Shown here one piece after another: positions 8,577 to 15,810 of a stretch of DNA of 55,650 bases. How positions within the stretch are numbered: the stretch's first letter is position 1; each line of letters starts with the position of its first letter. A program made the position numbers and the translations under genes. The stretch is from contig NZ_JAIYEP010000023.1 in assembly GCF_020515525.1 (NCBI RefSeq), positions 1 through 55,650 of the forward strand, in the 5' to 3' direction. Below the pieces are notes generated by a model, which was not told the origin of the DNA, did not search any database, and saw nothing but the letters and a program-made list of their open reading frames with translations. Source of the DNA: Rhodococcus yananensis. Lineage in GTDB: Bacteria > Actinomycetota > Actinomycetes > Mycobacteriales > Mycobacteriaceae.

Positions 8577-8603
8577 GTTGTAAAAACCCAACGTTTTGTC
8601 AAC
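8577..8603 (-). promoter_or_regulatory. operator/promoter of the XRE-ABC operon
   Basis: A 27-bp interrupted dyad reads GTTG-N2-AAAAC-N5-GTTTT-N2-CAAC, with all nine paired positions on each side complementary. On the minus strand it contains TTGACA (a consensus -35) and TACAAC (-10-like, short 14-nt spacing), 10 nt before the XRE start. It is a strong candidate for the autoregulatory binding site of the XRE protein. Confidence 0.6.
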
Positions 8604-8621
8604 TGACGACAACCTCGTGGT

Positions 8622-8672
8622 GAGCGAGTGGTACACCGGATCGATTCAATCGAGCGAGCGATACATTCGCTC
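8622..8672. repeat. 51-bp palindromic element, copy B (hybrid arms)
   Basis: This copy starts GAGCGAGTGGTACACC and ends AGCGATACATTCGCTC. Its left arm is the GGTACACC type of copy C, and its right arm is the ATGTATCGCTCG type of copy D. It lies between the XRE promoter and the hexanucleotide repeat, about 85 nt beyond the stop of the S4 gene, and probably ends that operon. Confidence 0.8.
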
Positions 8673-8690
8673 GGACGGCGGGGACGGCGG

Positions 8691-8741
8691 GCCGCAGCCG
8701 CAGCCGCAGCCGCAGCCGCAGCCGCAGACGCAGACGCAGCT
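8691..8741. repeat. hexanucleotide tandem repeat (GCCGCA)n
   Basis: About six direct copies of GCCGCA followed by two of GACGCA run between the S4 gene's 3' end (8759) and palindrome copy B. No gene covers it. Such simple repeats can change copy number by slippage, so its length may differ between strains. Confidence 0.75.
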
Positions 8742-8758
8742 GAGGTCGCGGGGTGGGG

Positions 8759-9133
8759 TCAGTCCTCGTTGAAGGTGCGGATGCGGTCGAGTTCGCGACG
8801 GTCCTTCTTCGTCGGTCGACCCGCACCGCGGTCGCGGCGGGGCATGGACGCGAGGATCTCCTTCGGCGGTGGGGGTGGACTGTGGTCGATGTACGCGGTC
8901 GCGGCGATCGGTGCACCGACCCGCTTGTTGACAAGTTGCGTGACCTCGACGATCTTCTCGAGACCGTGGGCGCGCACCCGCACCTCGGCGCCGATCGTCA
9001 CGGGGGTGGACGGTTTCGCGGTGACGCCGTCGACCCGCACGTGCCCGGCGCGGCATGCCGAAGCCGCCGCCGACCGGGTCTTGAACAACCGCACCGACCA
9101 CGTCCAGCTGTCCACCCGCACACTTCCGCTCAT
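8759..9133 (-). CDS. S4-domain RNA-binding protein (Hsp15/HslR-like)
   Basis: This 124-aa protein has an N-terminal S4 domain (VRVDSWTWSVRLFKTRSAAASACRAGHVRVDG, residues 5-36, continuing to about 70) and a basic C-terminal tail (KKDRRELDRIRTF), the plan of Hsp15. In E. coli Hsp15 binds 50S subunits still carrying a nascent chain-tRNA and aids their recycling. The ATG at 9133 is 2 nt after the ABC-F stop, so both are translated from one message. Pairing with an ABC-F protein and an efflux pump suggests a role when translation is stalled by antibiotics; that is inference. Confidence 0.85.
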   Translation of the reverse strand: MSGSVRVDSWTWSVRLFKTRSAAASACRAGHVRVDGVTAKPSTPVTIGAEVRVRAHGLEKIVEVTQLVNKRVGAPIAATAYIDHSPPPPPKEILASMPRRDRGAGRPTKKDRRELDRIRTFNED

Positions 9134-9135
9134 GG

Positions 9136-10773
9136 CTACAGCAACTCCTCGCTCAGTCGTCCGTCGTCGAGCATCCACCGGCGGGTGCACCTGGTGGTGT
9201 CGAGCATCCGCCGGTCGTGCGTGACCAGCAGCAGCGTGCCGTCGAAGGTGTCCACGGCCTCCTCCAGTTGCTCGATCGCCGGAAGATCCAGATGGTTGGT
9301 GGGTTCGTCGAGCACCAGCAGGTTCACGCCGCGGGCCTGCAGCAACGCGAGCCCCGCCCGGGTGCGTTCCCCCGGCGACAACGACGACGCGGGCCGCAAC
9401 ACGTGGTGGCCCTTGAGTGCGAACTTCGCAAGAAGCGTGCGGACGTCGGCGTCGGGCCACTCGGGGACGTTACGGCCGAACGCCTCGACGAGCGGTTCGT
9501 CGCCGTCGAACGCGCCCCGGGCCTGGTCGATCTCCCCGACCAGCACCCCCGACCCGAGCGAGGCGCGCCCCGAGTCGGGAGCGAGGGTGCCGAGCAGCAG
9601 ACGCAGGAGTGTCGTCTTGCCCGCGCCGTTGGGTCCGGTGACGACGATGCGATCACCCCACTCCACCTGTGTCGTCACCGGCCCGAACGTGAACGACCCG
9701 CGGCGCACCGTCGCGTCGTCGAGGGTTGCGACGACGGTGCCGCTGCGCGGCGCCGACGCGATCGACATGCGCAGTTCCCATTCCTTGCGGGGTTCGGCGA
9801 CCACCTCGAGCCGTTCGATGCGGCGCTGCGTCTGCCGGGCCTTCGCGGCCTGCTTCTCGGTGGCCTCGGCCCGGACCTTGCGGCCGGCCTTGTCGTTGTC
9901 CTTGCTCTTGCGGCGGGCGTTGCGGACTCCGTGTTCGAGCCAGTTGCGTTGCATCCGCGCTCGATCCTCGAGTTGTGCCTTGGTGTCGGCGTATTCCTCG
10001 TACTGTTCGCGGGCGTGCCGCCGCGCGACGGCGCGTTCGACGAGGTACGCCTCGTAGCCGCCGTCGTACACGGAGATCTGTTGCTGCACCGGATCGAGTT
10101 CGACGATGCCGGTGACCGTGCGGGCGAGGAACTCCCGGTCGTGACTGACGACGACGAGCGCGGTGCGGGTGTCGGCGACGAACCGTTCGAGACGTTCGAG
10201 TCCGGCGAGATCGAGGTCGTTGGTGGGTTCGTCGAGCAGGAGCACGTCGTAGCGCGACAGCAGCAGCGCCGCGAGACCGGCGCGTGCGGCCTGCCCACCG
10301 GACAGGTCGGTCATCGGTGCGTCGAGTCCCACGTCGAGTCCGAGATCGGCGACGACCTTCTCGGCGCGGTCGGCGAGGTCGGCGCCGCCCAGCGCGAGCC
10401 ACCGTTCGAGGGCGGGGGTGTAGTCGTCGACGTCGGAGCTGCCCAACTGCCCGGCGGCGGTATTCATGATGGTCTCCGCGTCGGCGACGCCGGTGCGTCG
10501 ACCGAGGAATCCGAGGATGGTCTCGCCGGCGATCCGGTCGGGTTCCTGCGCGAGATATCCGATCGTGGCGTCGGGCGGGCTGAGCGTGACGGTGCCGGTG
10601 ACGTCTGCGTCGCCGACACCGGCGAGGGTGGTGAGCAGCGTCGACTTGCCCGCGCCGTTCGCACCGACCAGACCGATGACGTCGCCGGGGGCGACGGTCA
10701 GATCGAGGCCGTCGAACAGGGTGCGTTCGGCCCGGGACGCGGACAGGCCGCTGATACGAAGTGTTGCGCTCAC
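9136..10773 (-). CDS. ABC-F family ATPase (ribosome-associated)
   Basis: This 545-aa protein has two ABC domains and no membrane helices. Domain 1 has Walker A GANGAGKST, signature LSGGQAAR and Walker B LLLDEPTNDLD. Domain 2 has GPNGAGKTT, signature LSPGERTR and LVLDEPTNHLD. Between them (about residues 235-315) is a long charged interdomain linker, rich in Arg, Lys and Glu, which in ABC-F proteins reaches into the ribosome. Members protect ribosomes from antibiotics or resolve stalling. The GTG start at 10773 is 7 nt after the MFS stop, and the gene is followed after 2 nt by the S4 gene. Family is certain; whether it confers resistance, and to which drug, is not shown by sequence. Confidence 0.92.
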   Translation of the reverse strand: MSATLRISGLSASRAERTLFDGLDLTVAPGDVIGLVGANGAGKSTLLTTLAGVGDADVTGTVTLSPPDATIGYLAQEPDRIAGETILGFLGRRTGVADAETIMNTAAGQLGSSDVDDYTPALERWLALGGADLADRAEKVVADLGLDVGLDAPMTDLSGGQAARAGLAALLLSRYDVLLLDEPTNDLDLAGLERLERFVADTRTALVVVSHDREFLARTVTGIVELDPVQQQISVYDGGYEAYLVERAVARRHAREQYEEYADTKAQLEDRARMQRNWLEHGVRNARRKSKDNDKAGRKVRAEATEKQAAKARQTQRRIERLEVVAEPRKEWELRMSIASAPRSGTVVATLDDATVRRGSFTFGPVTTQVEWGDRIVVTGPNGAGKTTLLRLLLGTLAPDSGRASLGSGVLVGEIDQARGAFDGDEPLVEAFGRNVPEWPDADVRTLLAKFALKGHHVLRPASSLSPGERTRAGLALLQARGVNLLVLDEPTNHLDLPAIEQLEEAVDTFDGTLLLVTHDRRMLDTTRCTRRWMLDDGRLSEELL

Positions 10774-10780
10774 CCCTCGA

Positions 10781-12121
10781 TTATCCCCGAGCGGAGGATT
10801 CCGCCGGTTCTCCCGTGTCGGCTCCGTCGTCGTCGATGCGTTCGAGCGGAACGTCGAGGGGGTGTTCCATCTCGTCGCGCGTCATCCGCGCCGCGACGAT
10901 CACGACCAGTGCCACCACGATCGGGACGCACCCGACGAGGACGAACACCGGGGTGAGACCGACGGTCGCGGCGAGAGGTCCGGCGAGGGCCATCGACACC
11001 GGCATGAACACGAGCGAGACGAAGAAGTCGAGGCTCGACACCCGGCCCAGCAGGTGCGGCGGTACCCGGCGTTGCAGCAGGGTGCCCCAGATCACGGTCG
11101 GTGCCTCGAACAGCACGCCGACGACGAACACGGCCGCGGCGATCATCACGATCGACTCCGCGAATCCGACGACGACGAGCGGGACCGATCCGATACCCCA
11201 CATCAGCATCATCACCGTCAGGTAGCGCCGGGGGAGTCGCGTCGATGCCATCGCCAGAGCACCCACCGCGCCGCCCGCCCCGAACGCGGCCAGCACGAGT
11301 GCGTGGGCACCGGGGCCGCCACCGGGGATGTCCTTGATGACGAACGGGATCAGAACCTCGATCGGCCCCATCAACACCAGCACGATGATCGAGCCGAACA
11401 GGAGCGTGCCGAGCAGCCACGGTGTGCGGATCATGTACCGGAAGCCGTCGAGGAGATCGGTGGTGGCCGCGCGGAGCGGATGTCCGCCCGTGTCGGTCAG
11501 GTCGCGCCGCACCGGCGTCGGCTGCATCAGCAGCAGGCACAGCGCTCCCGCGACCTCGAACACGGCGACGGCGACCAGGGCCGCACCGGGCGAGATCGAC
11601 GCCACCGCCGCGCCGGCCAGCGCGGGGCCCGCGGCCTGCATGCACACCGGTCGGAGAACGCCTTCGATTCCGTTGGCGGCCAGTAGATCCTGCGGTGGAA
11701 CGATCGACGGAAGCAGTGCCGAGTAGGCGGGGTAGTGGAATCCCTCGCTGAGTCCGACGACGAATCCGGCGACCGCGAGATGCCAGAACGTCACTCGGCC
11801 GGTGAGCGCGAGAACCGCGACGACGGTGATGATCGCTGCCCGGACGGTGAACGCGGCCAGCAGGATCCGACGTTGCGGCACCCGATCGGCGAGGACGCCG
11901 CCGGCGAGACCGGTGAGGACCATGCCGACGGCCGGGCCCGTCGCGACGAGGGACAGCTGTGCGGGGCCGCCGCCGATCTCGATGACCTGCCAGACGAGCG
12001 CGACCAACCACATTCCTGCCGCGAGCATGCCCAGCGACAACGCCAGCACCAGCACACGGTACTGCAGCCACCGGAAGGGGCGCGCGGGTCCGCGCGCCCA
12101 TCGCGTGGTGGTCTCGTGCAC
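10781..12121 (-). CDS. MFS efflux transporter (Tap/Tet(V)-like)
   Basis: This 446-aa protein has about twelve membrane helices, the loop 2-3 motif GGVLADRVPQRRI, and the LSEGFHYPAYSALLPSIVPPQDLLAANG segment typical of the Tap/Tet(V)/enterobactin-exporter branch of the major facilitator superfamily. It should export a drug or lipophilic compound with proton antiport. The GTG at 12121 is preceded by AAGGGGA; the longer reading up to 12430 is Arg/Pro-rich and overlaps the protease gene, so it was rejected. First gene of the operon with ABC-F and S4; promoter at 12157-12194. Confidence 0.88.
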   Translation of the reverse strand: MHETTTRWARGPARPFRWLQYRVLVLALSLGMLAAGMWLVALVWQVIEIGGGPAQLSLVATGPAVGMVLTGLAGGVLADRVPQRRILLAAFTVRAAIITVVAVLALTGRVTFWHLAVAGFVVGLSEGFHYPAYSALLPSIVPPQDLLAANGIEGVLRPVCMQAAGPALAGAAVASISPGAALVAVAVFEVAGALCLLLMQPTPVRRDLTDTGGHPLRAATTDLLDGFRYMIRTPWLLGTLLFGSIIVLVLMGPIEVLIPFVIKDIPGGGPGAHALVLAAFGAGGAVGALAMASTRLPRRYLTVMMLMWGIGSVPLVVVGFAESIVMIAAAVFVVGVLFEAPTVIWGTLLQRRVPPHLLGRVSSLDFFVSLVFMPVSMALAGPLAATVGLTPVFVLVGCVPIVVALVVIVAARMTRDEMEHPLDVPLERIDDDGADTGEPAESSARG

Positions 12122-12156
12122 GGCGGTCGTCCCCTTCGGTCGGCTGATGTGGACCG

Positions 12157-12194
12157 ATTCTCCGTCGGCGAGTGCGTTCCCATCAACGCATTTT
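12157..12194 (-). promoter_or_regulatory. WhiB7-type promoter of the MFS-ABC-F-S4 operon
   Basis: Read on the minus strand, AAAAT (12194-12190) is followed after 3 nt by TTGATG (-35, 12186-12181), an 18-nt spacer and GAGAAT (-10, 12162-12157), about 30 nt before the Shine-Dalgarno and GTG. An AT-rich patch 3 nt upstream of the -35 is the known layout of WhiB7-activated promoters in mycobacteria. A perfect dyad TGCGTT-N6-AACGCA (12173-12190) overlaps the -35 and could bind a second regulator. No regulator gene is adjacent. Confidence 0.45.
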
Positions 12195-12216
12195 CCGGTG
12201 GGCGCTCGGATCGACG

Positions 12217-13320
12217 TCAGCGCACCGGGCCCGAGTCGAGGACGAGGTCGGCGGTGTGCAGTGACCCGGACTCGTCCCGCCAGTCGATGCGGACGCGGTC
12301 GCCGGGAGCGCGGCGCGACAGGTGATCCTCGAGGTCGGCGGTGGAGGTGACGGGCGATCCGTCGAACGCGACGACGACGTCGCCGGATTCGAGCCCGGCG
12401 CGGTACGCGGGGGTTCCGTACGACACCCACAGGATCTCGGCGCCGCGACTCGTTCCGCCGCCGCGCGCGGTGGTCACGTTGATGCCGAGCAGCGGGGTGG
12501 GGCCGACGTGGACGCTGTCGGTGCTCACGCCGCTGCGCACCTGGTCGACGACGGCGAGCGCGTCGGCGATCGGCACCGCATACGCCTCGGGGGTGGTCTC
12601 GGAGGCGGATTGCGCCGCGCCCGGCCCCTCCGCATCGTCCGGGCCGACGGCACCGGCGGTGTTGATCCCGACGACCGCACCGTACGCGTCCACCAGCGGC
12701 CCGCCGGAATCGCCGGGGCGGATCGCGGCGTCGGTCTGCAGCATCCCGGTGAGCCGATGTCGGGAACCGTCACCGGAATCGCGGACGACGACGTCGCGTC
12801 CGTGTGCCACAACGGTTCCGGGGGCAGCGACGACGACGCCACCGCCGTCGGCGTTCCCGAACGCGGTGACCGGGGCGCCGATCGCGGGTGGTGCGTCGGC
12901 GAGCGTGGCGACGGGCAGGTCGTGGGCGGCGCCGAGGCCGAGGACGGCGATGTCGCGGTCGCGGTCGTAACCGAGCACGTCGACGTCGTAGATCAGTCCG
13001 GTGGCGGGGCTGACGGCGCGGATGTCGAGGGCGCCGCTGACCACGTGATGGTTGGTGAGCACCGAACCGTCCGCGGTGAGCACCACTCCGGTGCCGGCGA
13101 CCCCTGTCCAGCCGTGACCGGCGTCGATCAGGACGATCACCGATTCGATGCGGGCGGCGACCTCGTCGGCCGTCGGTGGGGGCGGCGGGGGAGCGGCGGG
13201 GGCCGCGGCGGGTGCCGGTGGCGGGAGAGCGGGATCGTCGTTCGTGGCGGGGGCGCTGACGATCAGGCTGGCCGTCGTCGCGACGGCGACCAGCAGGACG
13301 GCTGCGCCGCGCCCGGTCAC
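12217..13320 (-). CDS. membrane-anchored or secreted trypsin-like serine protease with PDZ domain (HtrA-like)
   Basis: This 367-aa protein has an N-terminal signal or anchor helix (residues 4-24), a Pro/Ala-rich linker (residues 30-50), a trypsin-like domain and a C-terminal PDZ domain (about 270-360). The triad is visible as H92 in TNHHVV, D123 in RDIAVL and S205 in GDSGGP. It should act outside the membrane in protein quality control or signalling. The GTG start at 13320 overlaps the flavoprotein stop by 4 nt (GTGA), so the two are co-translated although no functional link is obvious. The 3' end lies 95 nt from the MFS start. Confidence 0.88.
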   Translation of the reverse strand: MTGRGAAVLLVAVATTASLIVSAPATNDDPALPPPAPAAAPAAPPPPPPTADEVAARIESVIVLIDAGHGWTGVAGTGVVLTADGSVLTNHHVVSGALDIRAVSPATGLIYDVDVLGYDRDRDIAVLGLGAAHDLPVATLADAPPAIGAPVTAFGNADGGGVVVAAPGTVVAHGRDVVVRDSGDGSRHRLTGMLQTDAAIRPGDSGGPLVDAYGAVVGINTAGAVGPDDAEGPGAAQSASETTPEAYAVPIADALAVVDQVRSGVSTDSVHVGPTPLLGINVTTARGGGTSRGAEILWVSYGTPAYRAGLESGDVVVAFDGSPVTSTADLEDHLSRRAPGDRVRIDWRDESGSLHTADLVLDSGPVR

Positions 13321-14438
13321 GGCGACGCGACCCCGGAGGTCAGATGATCGAGGAGTTCACGGGCGGCGGCGCGGCCGGCACGGTTCGCGCCGATCGTGGA
13401 GGCGGACGGTCCGTAGCCGACGAGATGGATGCGGGGGTCGGCGGCGACCCGGGTGGCGAGGCGTCCGGTCATGGTGATGCCTCCGCCCGGGTTGCGCAGC
13501 CCGAGCGGCGCGAGGTGATCGAGTGAGCTGCGGAATCCGGTGCACCACAGGATGACGTCGACGTCGAGTGCCGTGCCGTCGGCCCACCGGACGCCGGTCT
13601 CGGTGATCTCGTCGAACATCGGGAGTCGGTCGAGTGCACCACGTTCGCGGGCGGCGCGGACCGCGGGGGTGACGGGGAGTCCGGTGACGGACACGACGGA
13701 TCCCGGCGGAAGCCCGCGACGAACGCGGTCCTCGACGGCCGCGACGGCGGCGCGTCCGATCTCGGGGCTGAATTCTTCGTCGCTCCAGGTGGGTTCGCGC
13801 CGGGTGACCCAGGTGGTGGCGGTGATGCGGGAGATCTCGTCGAGCAGCTGCACGGCGGAGATGCCGCCGCCGACGACGAGGACGTGTTGCCCGACGAATT
13901 CGTCGGCGGTCCGGTAGTTCCGGGTGTGCAGTTGACGGCCGAGGAAGCGCGCGACGCCGGGATACCAGGGCACGAACGGGCGTTCCCACGTCCCGGTGGC
14001 GTTGATGATCCCGCGGGCGCGGTAGGTGCCGGAGTCGGTCTCGACCCGGAGGTGGTCGCCGCGATCGCAGACGACGGTGACGCGGACGGGTCGGCGCACG
14101 GACAGGCCGAAGCGGGATTCGTAGTCGGCGTAGTACGCGGGGACGGCGGTGGACGCGGGGACGGATCCGGCGCCGGTGTCGACGACGTCGGAGAACGCGG
14201 ATCCGGGGAGATCGTGAACGGCGTTGACGGTGCTCAGGGTCAGCGACGGCCAGCGGTGTTGCCATGCGCCCCCGGGGCCGAACGAACTGTCGAGGACGAC
14301 GAATCCGGCTCCGGGTGCGAGGCCGAGGCGACGGAGGTGGTAGGCGGACGACAGTCCGGCCTGGCCGGCTCCGATCACCACGACGTCGACGTCGGCGACG
14401 ATGTCGTCGACGGTCGGGGCGGGCGGTTCGACGGTCAT
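13317..14438 (-). CDS. FAD-dependent oxidoreductase / flavin monooxygenase-like protein
   Basis: This 373-aa protein has an FAD-binding Rossmann motif near the N-terminus (VVVIGAGQAGLSSAYHL), a second dinucleotide motif in the middle (HVLVVGGGISAVQLLDE) and a C-terminal WCTGFRSSLDHLAPL segment, together typical of CzcO/FMO-like NAD(P)H-dependent flavoproteins. Substrate unknown. The ATG at 14438 was used; readings extending to 15611 run antisense to the SPFH gene. It is the first gene of a two-gene unit with the protease. Confidence 0.85.
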   Translation of the reverse strand: MTVEPPAPTVDDIVADVDVVVIGAGQAGLSSAYHLRRLGLAPGAGFVVLDSSFGPGGAWQHRWPSLTLSTVNAVHDLPGSAFSDVVDTGAGSVPASTAVPAYYADYESRFGLSVRRPVRVTVVCDRGDHLRVETDSGTYRARGIINATGTWERPFVPWYPGVARFLGRQLHTRNYRTADEFVGQHVLVVGGGISAVQLLDEISRITATTWVTRREPTWSDEEFSPEIGRAAVAAVEDRVRRGLPPGSVVSVTGLPVTPAVRAARERGALDRLPMFDEITETGVRWADGTALDVDVILWCTGFRSSLDHLAPLGLRNPGGGITMTGRLATRVAADPRIHLVGYGPSASTIGANRAGRAAARELLDHLTSGVASP

Positions 14439-14548
14439 GGGGTCTCCGCGTTCGGGGTGTCCTCGGGTTCCATCATGCCGTGACGGGAGGGGTCGACGCG
14501 GGGGAACGGGAGCGTGCGGGTGGCCGAGCGCACCGCGCAGCCGTAAAT

Positions 14549-14585
14549 GTGATATCACTTTAATATCGTAATGATGACAAGGAGG
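14549..14585 (+). promoter_or_regulatory. AT-rich promoter and operator of the SPFH-RHH operon
   Basis: An AT-rich island in otherwise GC-rich DNA holds the perfect palindrome GTGATATCAC (14549-14558), then TAATAT (14561-14566, a good -10), and AAGGAGG (14579-14585), an unusually strong Shine-Dalgarno 6 nt before the ATG at 14592. The related octamer AATATCGT follows the palindrome in tandem. Tandem short boxes over a promoter are typical of ribbon-helix-helix operators, so the small protein at 15492 is a candidate autoregulator. Confidence 0.55.
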
Positions 14586-14591
14586 AGCGTC

Positions 14592-15479
14592 ATGGAACAC
14601 CCCGAATCGTTCACCGTCGAACGTCCGGGTCACTCGACCGGTGGGTGGGCGGTCGCCGTCGCCGCGCTCGTCGCCGAGCTCGCCGCGATCGGTCTCATCG
14701 TGTGGGGCGCGATCGAGGTGATCGTTCCGCTGATCGTCGTGGGTGCAGTGCTCTCCGTGGTCGCCGGCATCGCGCTGGTCGGGCTCGTCCTCGTCGAGCC
14801 GAACGAGGCGCGGGTGCTCCAGCTGCTCGGCGGTTCCTACGCGGGTACGCTCCGCGAACCCGGCCTGCGGTGGATGAATCCGCTCAACTCCCGGCTCAAG
14901 GTCTCCACCCGCATCCGCAACCACGAGACGGGTCGCGCCAAGGTCAACGACGCCGACGGCAACCCCATCGAGATCTCCGCGATCATCGTGTGGCAGGTGG
15001 AGGACACCGCCCGCGCCGTGTTCGACGTCGACGACTTCGAGGAGTTCGTCGAGGTCCAGACGGAGGCGGCCGTCCGCCACATCGCCGGCAGCTATCCGTA
15101 CGACGGTGACCGGGCGGTGATGTCGCTGCGTCAGAACGCCGACGAGATCACCACGAAACTGTCGGAGGAAGTGCGTGATCGGGTGCAATCCGCGGGTGTT
15201 CGCGTCATCGAGACCCGCATCAACCAACTCGCGTACGCACCGGAGATCGCGCAGGCGATGCTCCGCCGGCAGCAGGCCGGTGCGGTGATCGCGGCCCGCG
15301 AACAGATCGTGCACGGGGCCGTCTCGATGGTGGGCAACGCGCTCGAACGTCTCGAAGCCGAGCACACCGTCGAACTCGACGAGGAACGCAAGGCAGCGAT
15401 GGTCTCCAACCTGCTCGTGGTGCTGTGCGGAGACCAGGGTGCCCAGCCGGTGGTCAACACGGGCACGCTCTACCAGTAA
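14592..15479 (+). CDS. SPFH/band-7 domain protein
   Basis: This 295-aa protein has two membrane helices at residues 18-60 followed by [19 protein letters not shown] and a full SPFH domain, ending in a helical segment ([32 protein letters not shown]). SPFH proteins (stomatins, flotillins, HflK/C) form membrane-bound oligomers that organise microdomains or control proteases. The ATG at 14592 was chosen over the overlapping ATG at 14571 because AAGGAGG lies 6 nt before it. It is followed after 12 nt by a ribbon-helix-helix gene. Confidence 0.88.
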   Translation: MEHPESFTVERPGHSTGGWAVAVAALVAELAAIGLIVWGAIEVIVPLIVVGAVLSVVAGIALVGLVLVEPNEARVLQLLGGSYAGTLREPGLRWMNPLNSRLKVSTRIRNHETGRAKVNDADGNPIEISAIIVWQVEDTARAVFDVDDFEEFVEVQTEAAVRHIAGSYPYDGDRAVMSLRQNADEITTKLSEEVRDRVQSAGVRVIETRINQLAYAPEIAQAMLRRQQAGAVIAAREQIVHGAVSMVGNALERLEAEHTVELDEERKAAMVSNLLVVLCGDQGAQPVVNTGTLYQ

Positions 15480-15491
15480 CGGGAACCCGTC

Positions 15492-15695
15492 ATGGCCGAA
15501 CGCAAGAAGGTTCTGCTGCGGCTCGACCCGGCCGTCCACGACGCGCTCGCGCGGTGGGCGGCCGACGAGTTGCGCAGCACCAACGCCCAGATCGAGTTCG
15601 TGCTGCGCCACGCGCTGACCGAGGCGGGACGCATGCCCCGCGACGCCGGGCGGATCCGGCGGCCCGGCAGACCGAGATCGGGCGACCCCGACTAG
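15492..15695 (+). CDS. Arc-like ribbon-helix-helix protein
   Basis: This 67-aa protein begins AERKKVLLRLDPAVHDALARWAADELRSTNAQIEFVLRHAL, a beta strand plus two helices with the RSTNAQIEFVL segment seen in Arc/MetJ-type DNA-binding proteins of the Arc-like group, then a basic Pro/Arg-rich tail. It lies 12 nt after the SPFH stop. No partner toxin is present. It probably regulates its own operon through the GTGATATCAC region, or serves as an adaptor; this is inferred from fold and context. Confidence 0.75.
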   Translation: MAERKKVLLRLDPAVHDALARWAADELRSTNAQIEFVLRHALTEAGRMPRDAGRIRRPGRPRSGDPD

Positions 15696-15810
15696 CGAAC
15701 CGCCGGTGCCCGCCGAGCGTGCCGCCGCACCACCGGCCGCGGCGCGGTCGTCGCGAAATCCGCTCGTGGACTGCGGGGTCAGCCGTTAGCGTGGTGGAGG
15801 TGATCGCACC

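Noticed and set aside
8691-8741. Cys/Gly repeat peptide encoded by the hexanucleotide repeat
   Set aside because: It arises only from reading the simple repeat in an ORF that also crosses palindrome copy B; no start site or domain supports it.
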